DNA of 64,000 bases from Cheilinus undulatus. Lineage: Eukaryota; Chordata; Actinopteri; Labriformes; Labridae. A model generated the notes under the pieces. The model was not told the DNA's origin and made no database searches. It was given only the letters and a program-made list of their open reading frames with translations. Shown in pieces: positions 1 through 12,900 of this stretch (position 1 is the first letter of the stretch; each line of letters starts with the position of its first letter). The stretch lies in contig NC_054885.1 of NCBI RefSeq assembly GCF_018320785.1, forward strand, positions 12,522,421-12,586,420. The letters are read 5' to 3'. The position numbers were made by a program, and so were the translations under genes.

Positions 1-168
1 AATACAATACCTGACCTGAATCCCAATAGTAGCTCTCTTTATTCTCCCTGTCCTCCTCAACTACTTGTTTTCATTGTTTCCAAAGATGAAAACACACAAG
101 ACAAAAATGCCAACAAGGTAGGATATGTTTCCTTGAACTGCATTTGCGTATTCCTGTCACACACTGAC

Positions 169-956
169 CTGGTTTACAGATATTATAGTCCATGGCTCCC
201 CCCATGTTGAGAATTTTCTGGATAATGGTTTTGGCCAGAGCAGTGGGAGTGAAAAGGACTGGTCTTTTCCTTTGGGTCCGCTGGAGGGTGACGGTACTGT
301 AGGGAATCAGGTTCAAACTCCTGCTTAGATCACTGTCCGGGTCAGCAGCATCTGTTTACAGCACAGATTAAAAAGGGGAACACGCAATCATCCACATGTG
401 GGCTAAAGATACTGAGGGTTTTTGACCATTTTATTTACTGGAAGAGAACTTTTGTATGTCCTGATTTGACTTAGAATTGCTAAGACGTATACTTCCTTAA
501 TGTTTTTTTTTTTTTTTACTTGCAGTAATAATGCCATTTTGACTCGGAGTAGCAGCAGTTCCCTGTGACATCTCTCCAGTCATGAATGTCCATTTTTCTG
601 TTTTATTTGTGGGTATTTCAGACCTTTTTTTGGGTCTAGCAGGTCTCTTAATAACAGAGTTAAATCCTAATTCCCCCATGGGAGTTTATAAAGTATGCAA
701 TACAGAAAAATGAAACCCCTTCATCTGTGTAAGGATTTTTTAAGAGGCATGCCTACAGAATCTTTTCAAAAGTTTTATATTTTCTCACAGCTTCTTCCAA
801 TAGATAGGGTTTCTCACTTTCTGCGTTGTTCTCACCTTCTGGTTTCAAAAACATCTCAAAGCCCTGTCGCTGAAGCGTTGTGCCGCTTGAGTTGATGATC
901 CTCACACGCTCACTGCTGTTCATTCGTTTGTACTTGATATCCACCCTGCTGACAAA
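169..956 (-). CDS. card11: card11 exons 20-21: start of guanylate-kinase-like domain (partial)
   Basis: Exon 20 (956-836) reads [20 protein letters not shown] and exon 21 (351-169) reads [33 protein letters not shown] and [11 protein letters not shown], the first part of the catalytically dead GUK fold. Exon 21 ends CCAG|GTCAGTG with one base of a split codon left over. Positions 1-168 are therefore intron, and the remaining GUK exons are outside the window. Confidence 0.93.
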
Positions 957-3900
957 CTGCAACGATAACAGGCACAATATAACTGGATGTAGGTGGTGGA
1001 AGAGATATGTTTTGATGTTTTTTAGAAGAAATGTATTTAAATCAACAGAGCTGAGAAAATATAAATATGAAGCCTTGGTAGGAAGATTTTATGGATATTT
1101 GAATGTTAAAGGACACTTGTGAAATGGCTACCACTTTATAAGATTATGTTACCTGGAGAATTTGAGTGAGGAAGATGCTAGCTCTGGAGAGTCGAGGGCT
1201 TGCTTTTGGGTCAGGTGAGGTGCTGGCTTCTTCTGGCTGCAAGCTGATCTATACAGACAAATATATACAATTTTTTTTTAACATATTGTTAACAAAGAGG
1301 TAGTGAAATTCAGTAGCAGTGCACATTTCTGTCTTACACTTTTGCAGGATAAATAAAATAATGACAAGCACAGTCAAACAGTAACCTCTGATGTTAAAAA
1401 TAAAGCCAATGCTGAAGTGCAACAAACTACAATTCCTGAAAAAGTCAGCTTGAGAAAGTGCTAAAAACTCCCAGGTGTTACATACACCATATGTTTTCTC
1501 CCACTGGCTCTCCATCAGATAGAACTAAAGGTATGCATGTGATAGCATAAATGAAATAAAATAAAATGTACACATTAGTTTACATTGCTAGAAAAATGAT
1601 AGTTTAGCAGGTTTCTCACCCTGCTGTTGCGGTAGACTTCATTTTCTTCTTTTCCCCCTCGACACAACAACCTCTGAATCTTCACAAGGAGCAGCTGCTG
1701 GGCTCTGCATTCAAGAAATTGACACACAATTACACACAAATGTCTGCATGAAATTATCGAGTTTTGCACAATTAGGAGAGAAAAATCAATTGTTCCATCT
1801 TCTTGAAAAGTGTCCTTGACAGATCTATTTTTAGTGTTTCTTTAAGACAACAGCAGGCTGTGGGGCTTTGGGGTGAAAATGTTCAAAAGCCAGACTGTAT
1901 GTTTGTAAATAAGGCTGCATTTTTTTCTTGATGGCTGATTGAAACGTTGCATTCTGAAAGTAGATGTGGACCCCTCAAGTCCCCTATAAAATTTGCATGC
2001 TTGTTCTACCGTTACATCAGTTTTGCATCATGCTCTGCAGCACTGAAGTAGAACAGTCACATGGTACTTTTTTTCATCTATGCCCGCACAGTATAGGGGA
2101 GAGTGGGGTAAGATGAGACAACTTTTACTTCTACTGTCTGAAAATATGAACTCCCAAAAAGCTGTTCCTGTGGCTCAACTTCCAGTAGTTCAAGGGTAAG
2201 TTGATCTGAGTCTGAGGCTTAAGTTAAGCCATTATGGGGTCATTTACATGCCTAGGTTTTAACTTCAAACCTTAGCATAAATGCATGCACAAGTAGTTTC
2301 AGTTCTGATCTTGTCAGAACAGACCACCAGTTAGTTTCAAGACCTCTGAACAATCAAACAGTCATTCAATATTCCTGTCATCCAGGCTTCAAGGTCAACA
2401 AGTCATGACCAAAAAAAATCAAATCAATCACAAATGATTGAGAAAAGAACTGAGAAATACGCTATTGTCTGCTTTTGCATGCAGGGACAGAAATTTGTCT
2501 TTGATTTGCAAAAACTCAGAAACTAAATGTAATAGCCAAAATGCACTCCTTCATTCTTATGTATTGCATCTCAAATCAATATGACAGTAATTCCACACTG
2601 CACATTTTACTCATATCATACAAACCTTTTTGCATCTGGTGTTAAATGTTCTTTATAAACATTCTTCATTTGCAAAATGCTATTTAAACGCATATCAGAA
2701 CAAGGTACAGATCTTAAAGAAAGTTTCTGTACCGTGAGTTGCTGGGTATGGTTCCACGTTCAGCCAGGTCCAAGCCACTGTAGGGGTCGACACGAGCGCA
2801 CATCCACTCACAGCGGTCCTGGTGCCATGTGTCCAGCACGTGCACCACCTCATCACAACGTACGCTCAGAGAGCAGTTGTCTGATTGGCCTGAAATGTTT
2901 AGGTTGACCCGGATGTAGAAAGAGTCGCCGGAAGCCAGTGTGCCTTCTGCAAGGTCACTCTGAAGACGACGGTAAGCTGGAGCACGCACAAGCAACACAT
3001 ACGATTAATCCACAGTTATTTATGTCCAAATTATCTGATGGGACAAGAGTCCATCAGTATAGATAGTAAGGTACAGGTACAACAGCACTGGGAATAAGTG
3101 GTTGCAAACTTTGCAAAGATGGACACATTTAAAAAAAAAAAAAAAAAAAAAACATTCAAGGTTAACTGTGATTTCTTTTTGAGAGGGACTAAAATGCATA
3201 AATAACTTGTTAACACTGCAATGCAAACCTCAAGATTTATTTATCCCATAAAGGCTAGCACAGAAAAATAAGAAAAGTATAAAAAAAGGCAATCTTGGCT
3301 TCAAACAACTTCCAGACCATACAGTTGCAATCTTGTAATAATGGTGTAATGAGTTTAAAAAGACACTTACTGTCATAGTTTGCTCTAAAGTGCAGCCTGA
3401 CTGGTCCAGAGCAGTGCTGCAGTGTCCAGTGGGCTTCTTCCTGCGTGCTGGTGTCCAATGAAACGCTTTGGTTCTCCCCACGGATGCATCCCTCGAGCTG
3501 GTCAGCAAATCACAGCACAAAAATATGAGCTACAGGTGATGTGTTTGGGGGTTTCTACAAAATCTTATGGCACCTCTTCAGACTTATCCCTTCATTATAA
3601 AAGGTTATAATGGTTGAGGGATGTAATTAAAAACTAGGCATTGAAAATAATTACAATGCATGGTTGATGGTCATAAAGTCTGAATTTTTCTAAAGTTTCA
3701 TACCTCTGATTTCTACGTTTTCTTCATGTAACAGACCTTGTTCACACCAAACAGTCATGACCGCAGAGCTCTCATCAAATTTGACATAAAAATCGCCTAG
3801 TTTTGAAATGACTCAAAATTTGACCAAAAAGTCATGATCATGACCTGCTGCCAATTTTGAGCCAAAAAAAAAAAAAAAAATCAACCTTTTTTTAAACAAT

Positions 3901-6900
3901 TTGAAGATTTTACAAAAAAGATCATGACAGAGGACCTGATGAAAAATTTGAGCAAAAAATCTACCATTTTTGAAACAACTCAACATTTTACCAAAAAGTC
4001 ATGATCACAGACCAATTGCCAAATTTCAGTGAAAAAATGGCAACTTTTGAACCAACTCAAGATTTGGCCAAAAACTTATGACCGTAGTAGTAGTACCTGC
4101 TGCCAAGTTTGACCGAAAAAAAACCCACAATTATTGAAATGCCACAAGATTTACATAGTGAACTACATACCAACAGGAGGTGGTGGCCCTCTCGTAGCCC
4201 AGCTTTCTCAGCGATGGAGCCAGACTGCACCGTTGAGATGAAAATCCCGCTCTCATTTCCCCCCACCAAAGTGATGTCCTTCATCAGGTTGTCACCTTGC
4301 AATGACAGCTCCTGCACGGGTTTCAGGGAGGAGCTGATCCTCGAGAAGGAGGACAAAGATGGACGAAAGGGTCTAAATGGAGGACACACATGAATTAATG
4401 CAAATCCACATACATCAAGTTGAAGATGGTAATGATACATTTTAATTTCATGTACAATATTCATACAGCACCCAGTTTCCTCTTAAGTCATTTTCAGAAG
4501 CTAAAATGCTGTTTAAAAAGTTTTATCAATGAGTTTTGGGTTAGAAACTTTAGGTTTAAAGAATCAGACAAATCATTTAACTTAAATAGCTTTCTGGTTG
4601 GTTAGCAAGAGTAAAAATTATCCAACACCTGAACTATAAATTATTTTATTAAAAAATGTACATTCATGACATAGGTTTCATTGTACTTCTGAGTTTTTTG
4701 TGTAACTGTATATCACTGATTGTATTGGTTTCGTTTGTTTTTTTTTTAATCGATAGAGAAAAGTGTTTACTGCTACCTGTCATTATGTTAGCTATGAAGT
4801 GGCCGAATACTAACATAACATTTTGGCTAACAGTAGCTAATGGGTTCTCAAATATGCTGTTTTTCTTTTAAATATTGCTGATATACTTCCAAACGTTCAC
4901 TATCGTGTTTTTCAGATCTTCATCTCATCTGATACTTAGTTTCAGTTCTTCAATTTATTAGACTTCAACATGACAAAATCTTGATATTATTATAGCATTT
5001 AAGCATCACAACCATAGTCTGTTCTCTGAGGAAAATGGTCACCTTTTGTTGATTGTGATACTGTACCTCTCCAGGGAGAATTTCCTGAAGATGTTGTTGA
5101 CTTGCTCAAAGTCGTACGTGTCCATACTTTCTGACTGATAGGACGAGGAAGATGAGTGGACAGAGGGTGGACCTCGCTGTACCTCATCCTCTGTTAAAAT
5201 GTAAGATTTATTAAGAAACTGAATTAAACCATGGCACTGAAAGAATATTAAGACAGTAAAATTATCAATTGTATTATAAATATTTTGGACAATGTGTGGA
5301 GGTACACTTACCAAACTCTGTTTCCATGGTGTCGCTATCAAAGTCTGAGAGGCTAAAAGAGGCGAAACATTGCAACCATTAAATGGAGTGGGGGTGTTTT
5401 AGTGCCTATGGAATGGGTAACTTGCACATCTGTGAAGGCACCATTAATGCTCAAAAGTACATGTAGATTTGGGGTAACATATGATTCCATTTAGACAATG
5501 TGTTATAAAGTTATAAATTAAGCATTTAAAGATTTAAAACCAGTTTTAGGTCAAATGTCGGAAAAGATAGGGGAGAACTATAGGTCAGGATATTTACATA
5601 TACCTAAGATAATTATGGCTCCAAAAGAGGTAAATGTCTGCTTGAAAAAGGCTTTGAAATGAGGGACAAATCTGATTTTCTAGCCACGTTTCCACTCTTG
5701 AAAATCCCTTAACTGAAAAAGTATACATTCATCAAAACATGTAGATTAACCAATTCTTGTGTTACTAACCTGCGTGGATGGAATTCATTTTCTTTCTCCC
5801 TCTCTCGGCGGTAAAGCGACGATTTATCTGGCGGCTCAGGGAGCGTGGACATGATGCTGTCATGGCGGTAACGCAGCTGGAAATTCAAAATTGAATAAAA
5901 CCCCAGTTATGGACTCAAAAAGCACAAAATGTACATTTCTACCTATATGTAAATGGCTTGACCTCTAAATACTTAAATAATTGTATCAGAGCTCAGATGG
6001 ATATACTTCAAAACAGCTCATAGTTAAGCCTATAATAAAGTTGAAACTGATTTAAATTGTTGTAGCAGAACTCAAATTTTCTTTATTAGCTTGTGGGTAT
6101 AGCTCACCATGTTAGGTCTGTTTGGCTGCTCCATGATGGGGAAGTGAACTGGGATCGGGGTTGAGGGGAAGGAGGAGGAGAGAGGGAGAGCAGAGGTGGT
6201 TGGATACGTTGGGGACATCATGAAGCTTGGAGAGGGAGGGAGGGAGTTGCTGTTGACGTGCGAGTTCGACATGTGGATCTCAAGACAGTCTCCTCCGTTG
6301 ACTGAAAAAGTTAAAAGATGGAAACAAATGTATCCGAAGGAAATGTCATCATGATTTCAGGAGATACTCTATGAATTGGTGGAGTGACCGTTTGTTACCT
6401 GCAGGTTGAACAGCCTCTGGTTCAGCTTGGAGGTCCTTTAGTGGAGACTTCACTCTGAACTGAAACACAAAACAGTGAAAGTCGTTTACAACCCCAAATC
6501 CAAAAAAGTTGGGGTGCTATGTGAAATGTCAATAAAAAAGAAAGGATGCAATGTACTTTATTCATATAGTCCTTTAAAACACCCCCCAGGTGACCAAAGT
6601 GCTTTACAAAAAATCAAAGAGCATTAAAAACACAGCACAGGACAAAAAAAATATAATATAAATGAAGACTAAAAGGATAAAACAGTCACTGCACTACAAG
6701 GCATTAAAAGCCATCCTGAATAAATAAGTCTTAGGTTTTGATTTGAAAAGACCCAAGTAAGGTGTACATTTTAGGACATCCTCAGGTCTCGGAGTGAGGT
6801 GTCAGGTGTCATATAAAAAAACATCAGGTCTCAGAAAAAAAGGCTTCAGGAAAAAGGCATCAAGAAAAAAAACATCGGGTCTTTCCTGGGACCTGACGCC

Positions 6901-9900
6901 TTTTTTCCTGAGACCTAAAGCCTTTTTTCTTTACTCCTTTTATCCTGAAATCAGACAACTCTATTCCTGACACATTTTTTTGAGACCTGACACCTTTCCT
7001 GACACCTGACACCTTTTTCCTGACACCCTTTTTCCTGACACCTGATGCTTTTTTCCTGTCGCCTTTTTCTTGAGACCTGATGCCTTTTTCCTGACGTCTT
7101 TTTTTCGGAGACCTGACGCCTTTTTTCATGAGACCTGATGCTTTTTTCCTGAGACTTGATGCATCACTTCGAGACCTGAGGATGTCCTAAAATTTACACC
7201 ATACCCAAGCCAGAGATAACACGTATCTCAGAAGGGAGATTATTCCAGAGCCGGGGTGCAAAACTGAAAAGGCCCCCCCGCCCCAGTGTATTTGGACCTG
7301 GGCACTTCCAACAAAAGTTGACAGGATGACCTCAAAGCCCTGCCATGTCCATGAACAGTTAAAATCTCAGATAAATGAGATGGAGCAAGGCCATTCAGAG
7401 CTTTAAAAACAAACATTAAAACTTTCAAATCAATTCAAAAACGGACTGGAAGACCATTAAAGGGAAAAAAATGGGAGTAATGTGCTCTCGTCTGGTTGTG
7501 TTAGTCAAAAGACGTGCAGCAGCATTTTGCACAAGTTGAATGCATCTGACTGATGACTGGGAGATGCAAACATAAGGTGCATTGCAGTAATCCAGCCTAG
7601 AACTTATTAAGGGACGGACAACTATCTCAAGGTCATGATGGCTCAAAAAGGGTGAATACTTTTTAAAGGCACTGTAACATTTTATAATCTCAAACACAGT
7701 AAGTAAAGCGCAAAAAGTGTTAATTTTAAAAAAGTATCTGACCACTCCTTTAATGTTGGGTCTACGCTTGAGGCGAGGTTCTTCATTTAAGTGCTTATCC
7801 TCAGGTGACTCATCACTGGACCATTCTGATTGGCCAGGGGTTGGTTTTAACTCCTCCCCTTGAGAGATGATGGTCAAAGGCAGATCTCTTGGTAGACTCT
7901 GCAAAATCAAAGGAGAAAAATTGAGAAAAAAAATCAGGAAAGCATTGGCATGTTTTTGAACATACTGCATGCTGAGATCAAATTCAACAAGTACGATGAT
8001 TATAAATGGATTAATTTACCCCATACTGGTCCAAGACAATGTCTTTCGAGAGCCGTCGGAGGCGGGACTCCTGTGCGACTAGCTTGGCCTCTTTGCGGAC
8101 AAGTTCTATCTTAAGCTCATCACTCCTCTCCTCTAACTCTCGAATCTGTTTACGATATTTGTCTTTGTCGATGAGACTCTGGGAGAATTGGTGCTGGGCA
8201 TCGTCTCGTGCCCGAAACGCCTGCAGAAAAACAACAACAAACGTTACATTCATGGACACCCACAAACATGGAGAAGTCCTGCAGTCATCCTGATCAGAGG
8301 CTGCACATGAGCTCCCCCTGCTGACTGACTGCATAATGAATCATAAACCATGCCTCCTCCATATTAACAGATGGGATATGAGTCAAACTACTCGTTCAAA
8401 TACATGTCAAATACATTTTTGCCAAACCCTGAGTCTGTTGTGATATTTTGTTATTATCATTCTGATTTATGTCCAAGTGTTTGAGTAGTTCTGTTAAATA
8501 AGTTTGTGATGCAAAAAATAACAGATATACGCTCATCTGCTTACAGATGCAGCTTCTTAAAGTGTGAGGGGCAGAGTGCAAGAGGAGTAAAAACATGATG
8601 AAAACTAATGATACCATTATAAAAGTCTAGCACCCAACACACATTTTACACACCAACGTTTTGGGATTGGGGTGTACGTCACCACTGCACTATGTCAGTG
8701 TCTGCTGGGATAGTATTTTGGTAGTTTATATTGATATACAGTGAGATCATGGTCACAAAATGCTGTACATTAATCTATGGGCATCAGTGTGTGCTTTTTA
8801 CCTGGTCCCTCTCCTTCTCCACCTCCTCCAGCTGGATGCTGAGGGTGTCCATGCGATTGCGATACATCTCACAGTCCTTCTGCAGTGTGGAGCACTTCAG
8901 CTCCAAATCCTCCTTCTCGTTCAGATACTACAAAAAAAAGAAAAAAAAAACACCAGCAGCATAACTTATAGTTTACTCAACAAAAGCAGATCCTGGAAGA
9001 GAAAAAAAGAAGGAGAAACAAGAAAGCCCAGATTATATAAAGAGAAAGGCTTGTGGCGGGGTTTTAACAGGGTGTGTTTCACAGAAAGTCTCATGGGTGT
9101 TGGTCCCCATGGTCATGTGTTGTGTTACTAGTTTCTTGCCTTCTCAAAAACCAACAAAGAGCTTCAGAAAGACACTAGCTTTAAAACCTGAATATAACCA
9201 GAACTCACAGCTGCCAATTGTTTGCCTCCTCAAGGTGAAGTTCACTATTGCCTATTACTATATACTATTTACAGAGAGTAATAGAGTACAGCCTCTGAAA
9301 GCTACATTATGGTACAAGGTTACTGTGACCTCACTCTATGTGAGGCCATGGGAACCTTTGACCTCAAAAATCTAATAAAAATCACCCTCATGTCCAAGCG
9401 TAGCTGGTGTCAAATTTGACTAAAATCCCTCAGTCCACCCAATTTTTTAAATCTTAAACCCAATTTTGCACCCCTTTTCCTGTTCCTATTTTGCTTCATT
9501 TTTTTTTTTTTAACCAAATTTGCCATTTTAAACCCCTTTTCACTATTTTTCCAGCCATTTTGTCTGTTTAACCCCCTTTTTTGCCACTTTTAGCCAAATT
9601 GTGCCAATCTTCACCGATTTAGCATCTTTTAACCAATTCACAGACCCATTTTCACCACTTCTTTACCTCTTTCACCACTTTTTCTGATCATATTTTAAAT
9701 TTTTCCAATTTTGCCATATTTTTAACCCTTTGCACCACTTTTTTTGTCCCTATTTTCCCTTTATCCCCATTTTTTGCCACTTTTAACCCCTTTTCACCAC
9801 TTCTCCTATCTAATTAGCCCATTTTTTGCCAATTATTATTATTTTTATTTTTTTTATAATATTTTTGCTTGATTTAACCCTTTTCTGCCACTCGCAACCA

Positions 9901-12900
9901 ATTTTGCCCAACTATAACCCATTTTCACCTATTTTTTTTGTTCCTGATTTCCACTTTTAACTCATTTGTGCCTTTTTTAACCCATTTTTTCTGCCAATAT
10001 GCCTTTTTTTAACTCATTTTACTATAGTAACCATTTTTAGCCAATTTTTGTGTCTCTAAACCCATTTTTTGAACCACTTTCAGCCCTTTTTATACCCTTT
10101 TCTGTCCATATCACCACATTTTAACCAGGTTTGCCACTTTTTAACCCCTTCACACCATTTTCCTGCTCATCTTTGCCTTTTAACCCCTTTTTGCCACTTC
10201 TGCTCAATTTTTGCCAATTTTCATCTATCTTTGCATCTTTTAACCCATTCTTCCCCCTTTTCAACCCATTATGTCACTTTATGATCAATTTTCGCCACTT
10301 CTCACACATTTTTGCTACTTTTTGCAGTTATTTATAATTTTTCCTTAAAAGTTGTCTCAGTTTCTTTTACTCTATTGTCTGGCATCCTGACCTTTGTTCA
10401 CATTGGTTAAACTCAATATGCACATCCACATTGTTTACATTACCCCAAAATTTAACTCTGTTTTAAGAAAAGAGGATTACATATTAAAAGGTTATTTGTA
10501 CTACAGCATAAATAAACAAGAATTTATTGTTTGTTGCTCTGATACGAGTTGTTATTATTCAGGTTAGGTATAAAATATGGTCATCACAGCTTAACCCTAA
10601 AATGGACCATGATTTTAAAGAACTCAAGGGGCCCCCAATTGGCTGGGCCCCAGAAAACTCTCCCCTTTATCCCCCTTTATGGGAGGCTTTGGTTTCTCCT
10701 ACTACAACACTGTGGAGCAGACAGGCTTTTAATGTAAAAGCTTTGTTGTGTGCATTTTACCTTATCTCGAAATTCCTCTGCTTGTCTGACTTCTTCATGG
10801 AGGTTGTACAAGCGGTTCACAAGATCCTGTCTGTCGTCTAGCGCTTCTTGTCTGTCGTGCTCCAGAATGTCGAGGATGGCCTTGTCTGATTCAGGTAGTG
10901 GCCCAGGCTGTACAAAAAAACACATGAAATGTTGGGCGTGAGCCTCATGCTGTTAGCAAATGGCTTATTTGTATCTAATAGTCACAGGGCCTCTTTAAAA
11001 GTGATGTTATGTTAACCCAAGATCCAGGGATTTTTTTTTTTTTAATCTGATGATGTTTTTACACATGCACAGATCTACACATGAATAAATCTACAGATTT
11101 TACACATGAAATGTTTGGGATTAGTATTTTTCTTTCTTCTTACTCCAGGTAAAGTGTAACTTGTATTTCCACTCAGCTTTATTTCCTCTTTATCTTCTTT
11201 AAGATTCTTGTTTGATACTACTGCCTTAATATCACTGTTTCTGTTCAATCTGAACCCCTTTACACATTCACTACTGGCAATTTCAATACAAATTTTGCAA
11301 ATGAGTTCCTCCCTCATAAATGACCATTACAGCTAGAGTTTGTCTAGTAAATTCTAGTAAGCAGAAAAATCCAGATTTGCATCTAAACAGGTATGGGAAG
11401 GGAAACATTCATGACTTTTATATGACATGACAAAAACACGGTTTGTGTTGTAGCCTACTTGTATGATGGACTGCAGTTCCTGCAGTTTGATCTTGAGGAT
11501 TTCGTTCTCTCTTTCCAGCTCAAAGATCTGCTCTCTCTTTGGCCGGTTCTCGATGTCGTTCTTCAGCTTGAGACTCTGCTTTCTCTCCATCTTACACTCC
11601 TCCTCTACCTTGTTCAGTCTGTGCTTCAGCTGATCAATCTAAACACACAGAATCAAAGGGCAGATATAGATCAGATCATAACGTTTCAATAAAAATGCAC
11701 ATCTCCTCATCTTACGTATTCACCGTACCTCCAGCTGCAGGTCTCGGCTCCTCATCACCGCCATGTTCTTCTCCTCGCTCAGCGTGGCGTATCTCATGGC
11801 CAGTTTGTAGTTTTCATCTTTTACTCTCAGAAGCTCATCACTGTAGGTATTTCTTTCCTCCTTTAACTTATTGTACCCTGGAAAAACAATGATACCCCTT
11901 AGCTTCTCATATAGGACAATGTATCTATATGTATCCTGCTGTACCCACTGAGCCACACTAGCACCCCAAATTTTGTTTTTTTCCTGAATAATAATAAATC
12001 TAGCAAAGTAACAAACCATTTTTCAAAAATAGTCATGCTGTAGTATATAGCCTTCTTCAGAATAAGAACACCTTTTTTAAAAATGGAATAGTAATGGGTT
12101 TAAAAGAGGTAAAAATTGGTTAAAAATAGCTTGTAGGTGGCAACAATGGGCAGAAAAGGTAGCAAAATAGGATTAAAAAGTGGCAAAAATTGGTTGAAAA
12201 TTACAAAAAATGGGGTGATGGGGCAAAAAATGGCAGAAAGTGGCAGAAACATGCAGACAATGTGAGGAACGGGTTTAAAAGTGAAAAGGTTTTTGGAATA
12301 GGTAGTGAAAGGCAGTGAAAATTGGTCAAAAAGGCAAAACAGGCATAAAAAGTGGTGAGAATGGGTTAAAAGTGGCATAAAGGAGCAGGAAAGGTCTTGA
12401 AATTGTATCTTAAAAGTAGCAAAAATGAGTTGAAAGTTGCAACAATAGGCTAAAGTAGCAAACTTTAGTTAAAGGAGAAAGAAATATGCAGACAAAGTGG
12501 TGGAAAAGGGGTAAAAGTGGCAAAATACCTTCAAGTTGAAACAAGTGGCAGAAGAGGTAGTGAAATAGGATTTAAAATAGGCACAAATGGGTTAAAATAG
12601 GCAAAATGGGCAGAAAAAGTGGTGAAAAGGGATCTTACTAGCAAAAAATTAATGAAAAGTGGCAAAAATGTGAGGGAAAAATAGTTAAAAGAGGTAAAAG
12701 AAAGGTGCATTACATGTTAAATAACAAAATAAATAATAAATAGATGAATACTGTCAACATCAGTAACCAATAAAAGCTTGACACACTTTTCAACTTCAAA
12801 AGGAAGTAACTGTTAGCCAGGATGCTAGAACCAATGCTGTTGATCCCACACATATTGATTGATATCATCAATAAATCACAGGGGAGGACCTGTTCTCTGG

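Noticed and set aside
6860..7129. Lys/Arg-rich 89-codon frame resembling a basic nuclear protein
   Set aside because: It is an artefact of the minisatellite arm of the fold-back element.
7425..7970. 181-codon open frame as an independent gene
   Set aside because: It is card11 exon 9 plus flanking intron and LINE sequence. It is reported as a read-through possibility, not as a gene.
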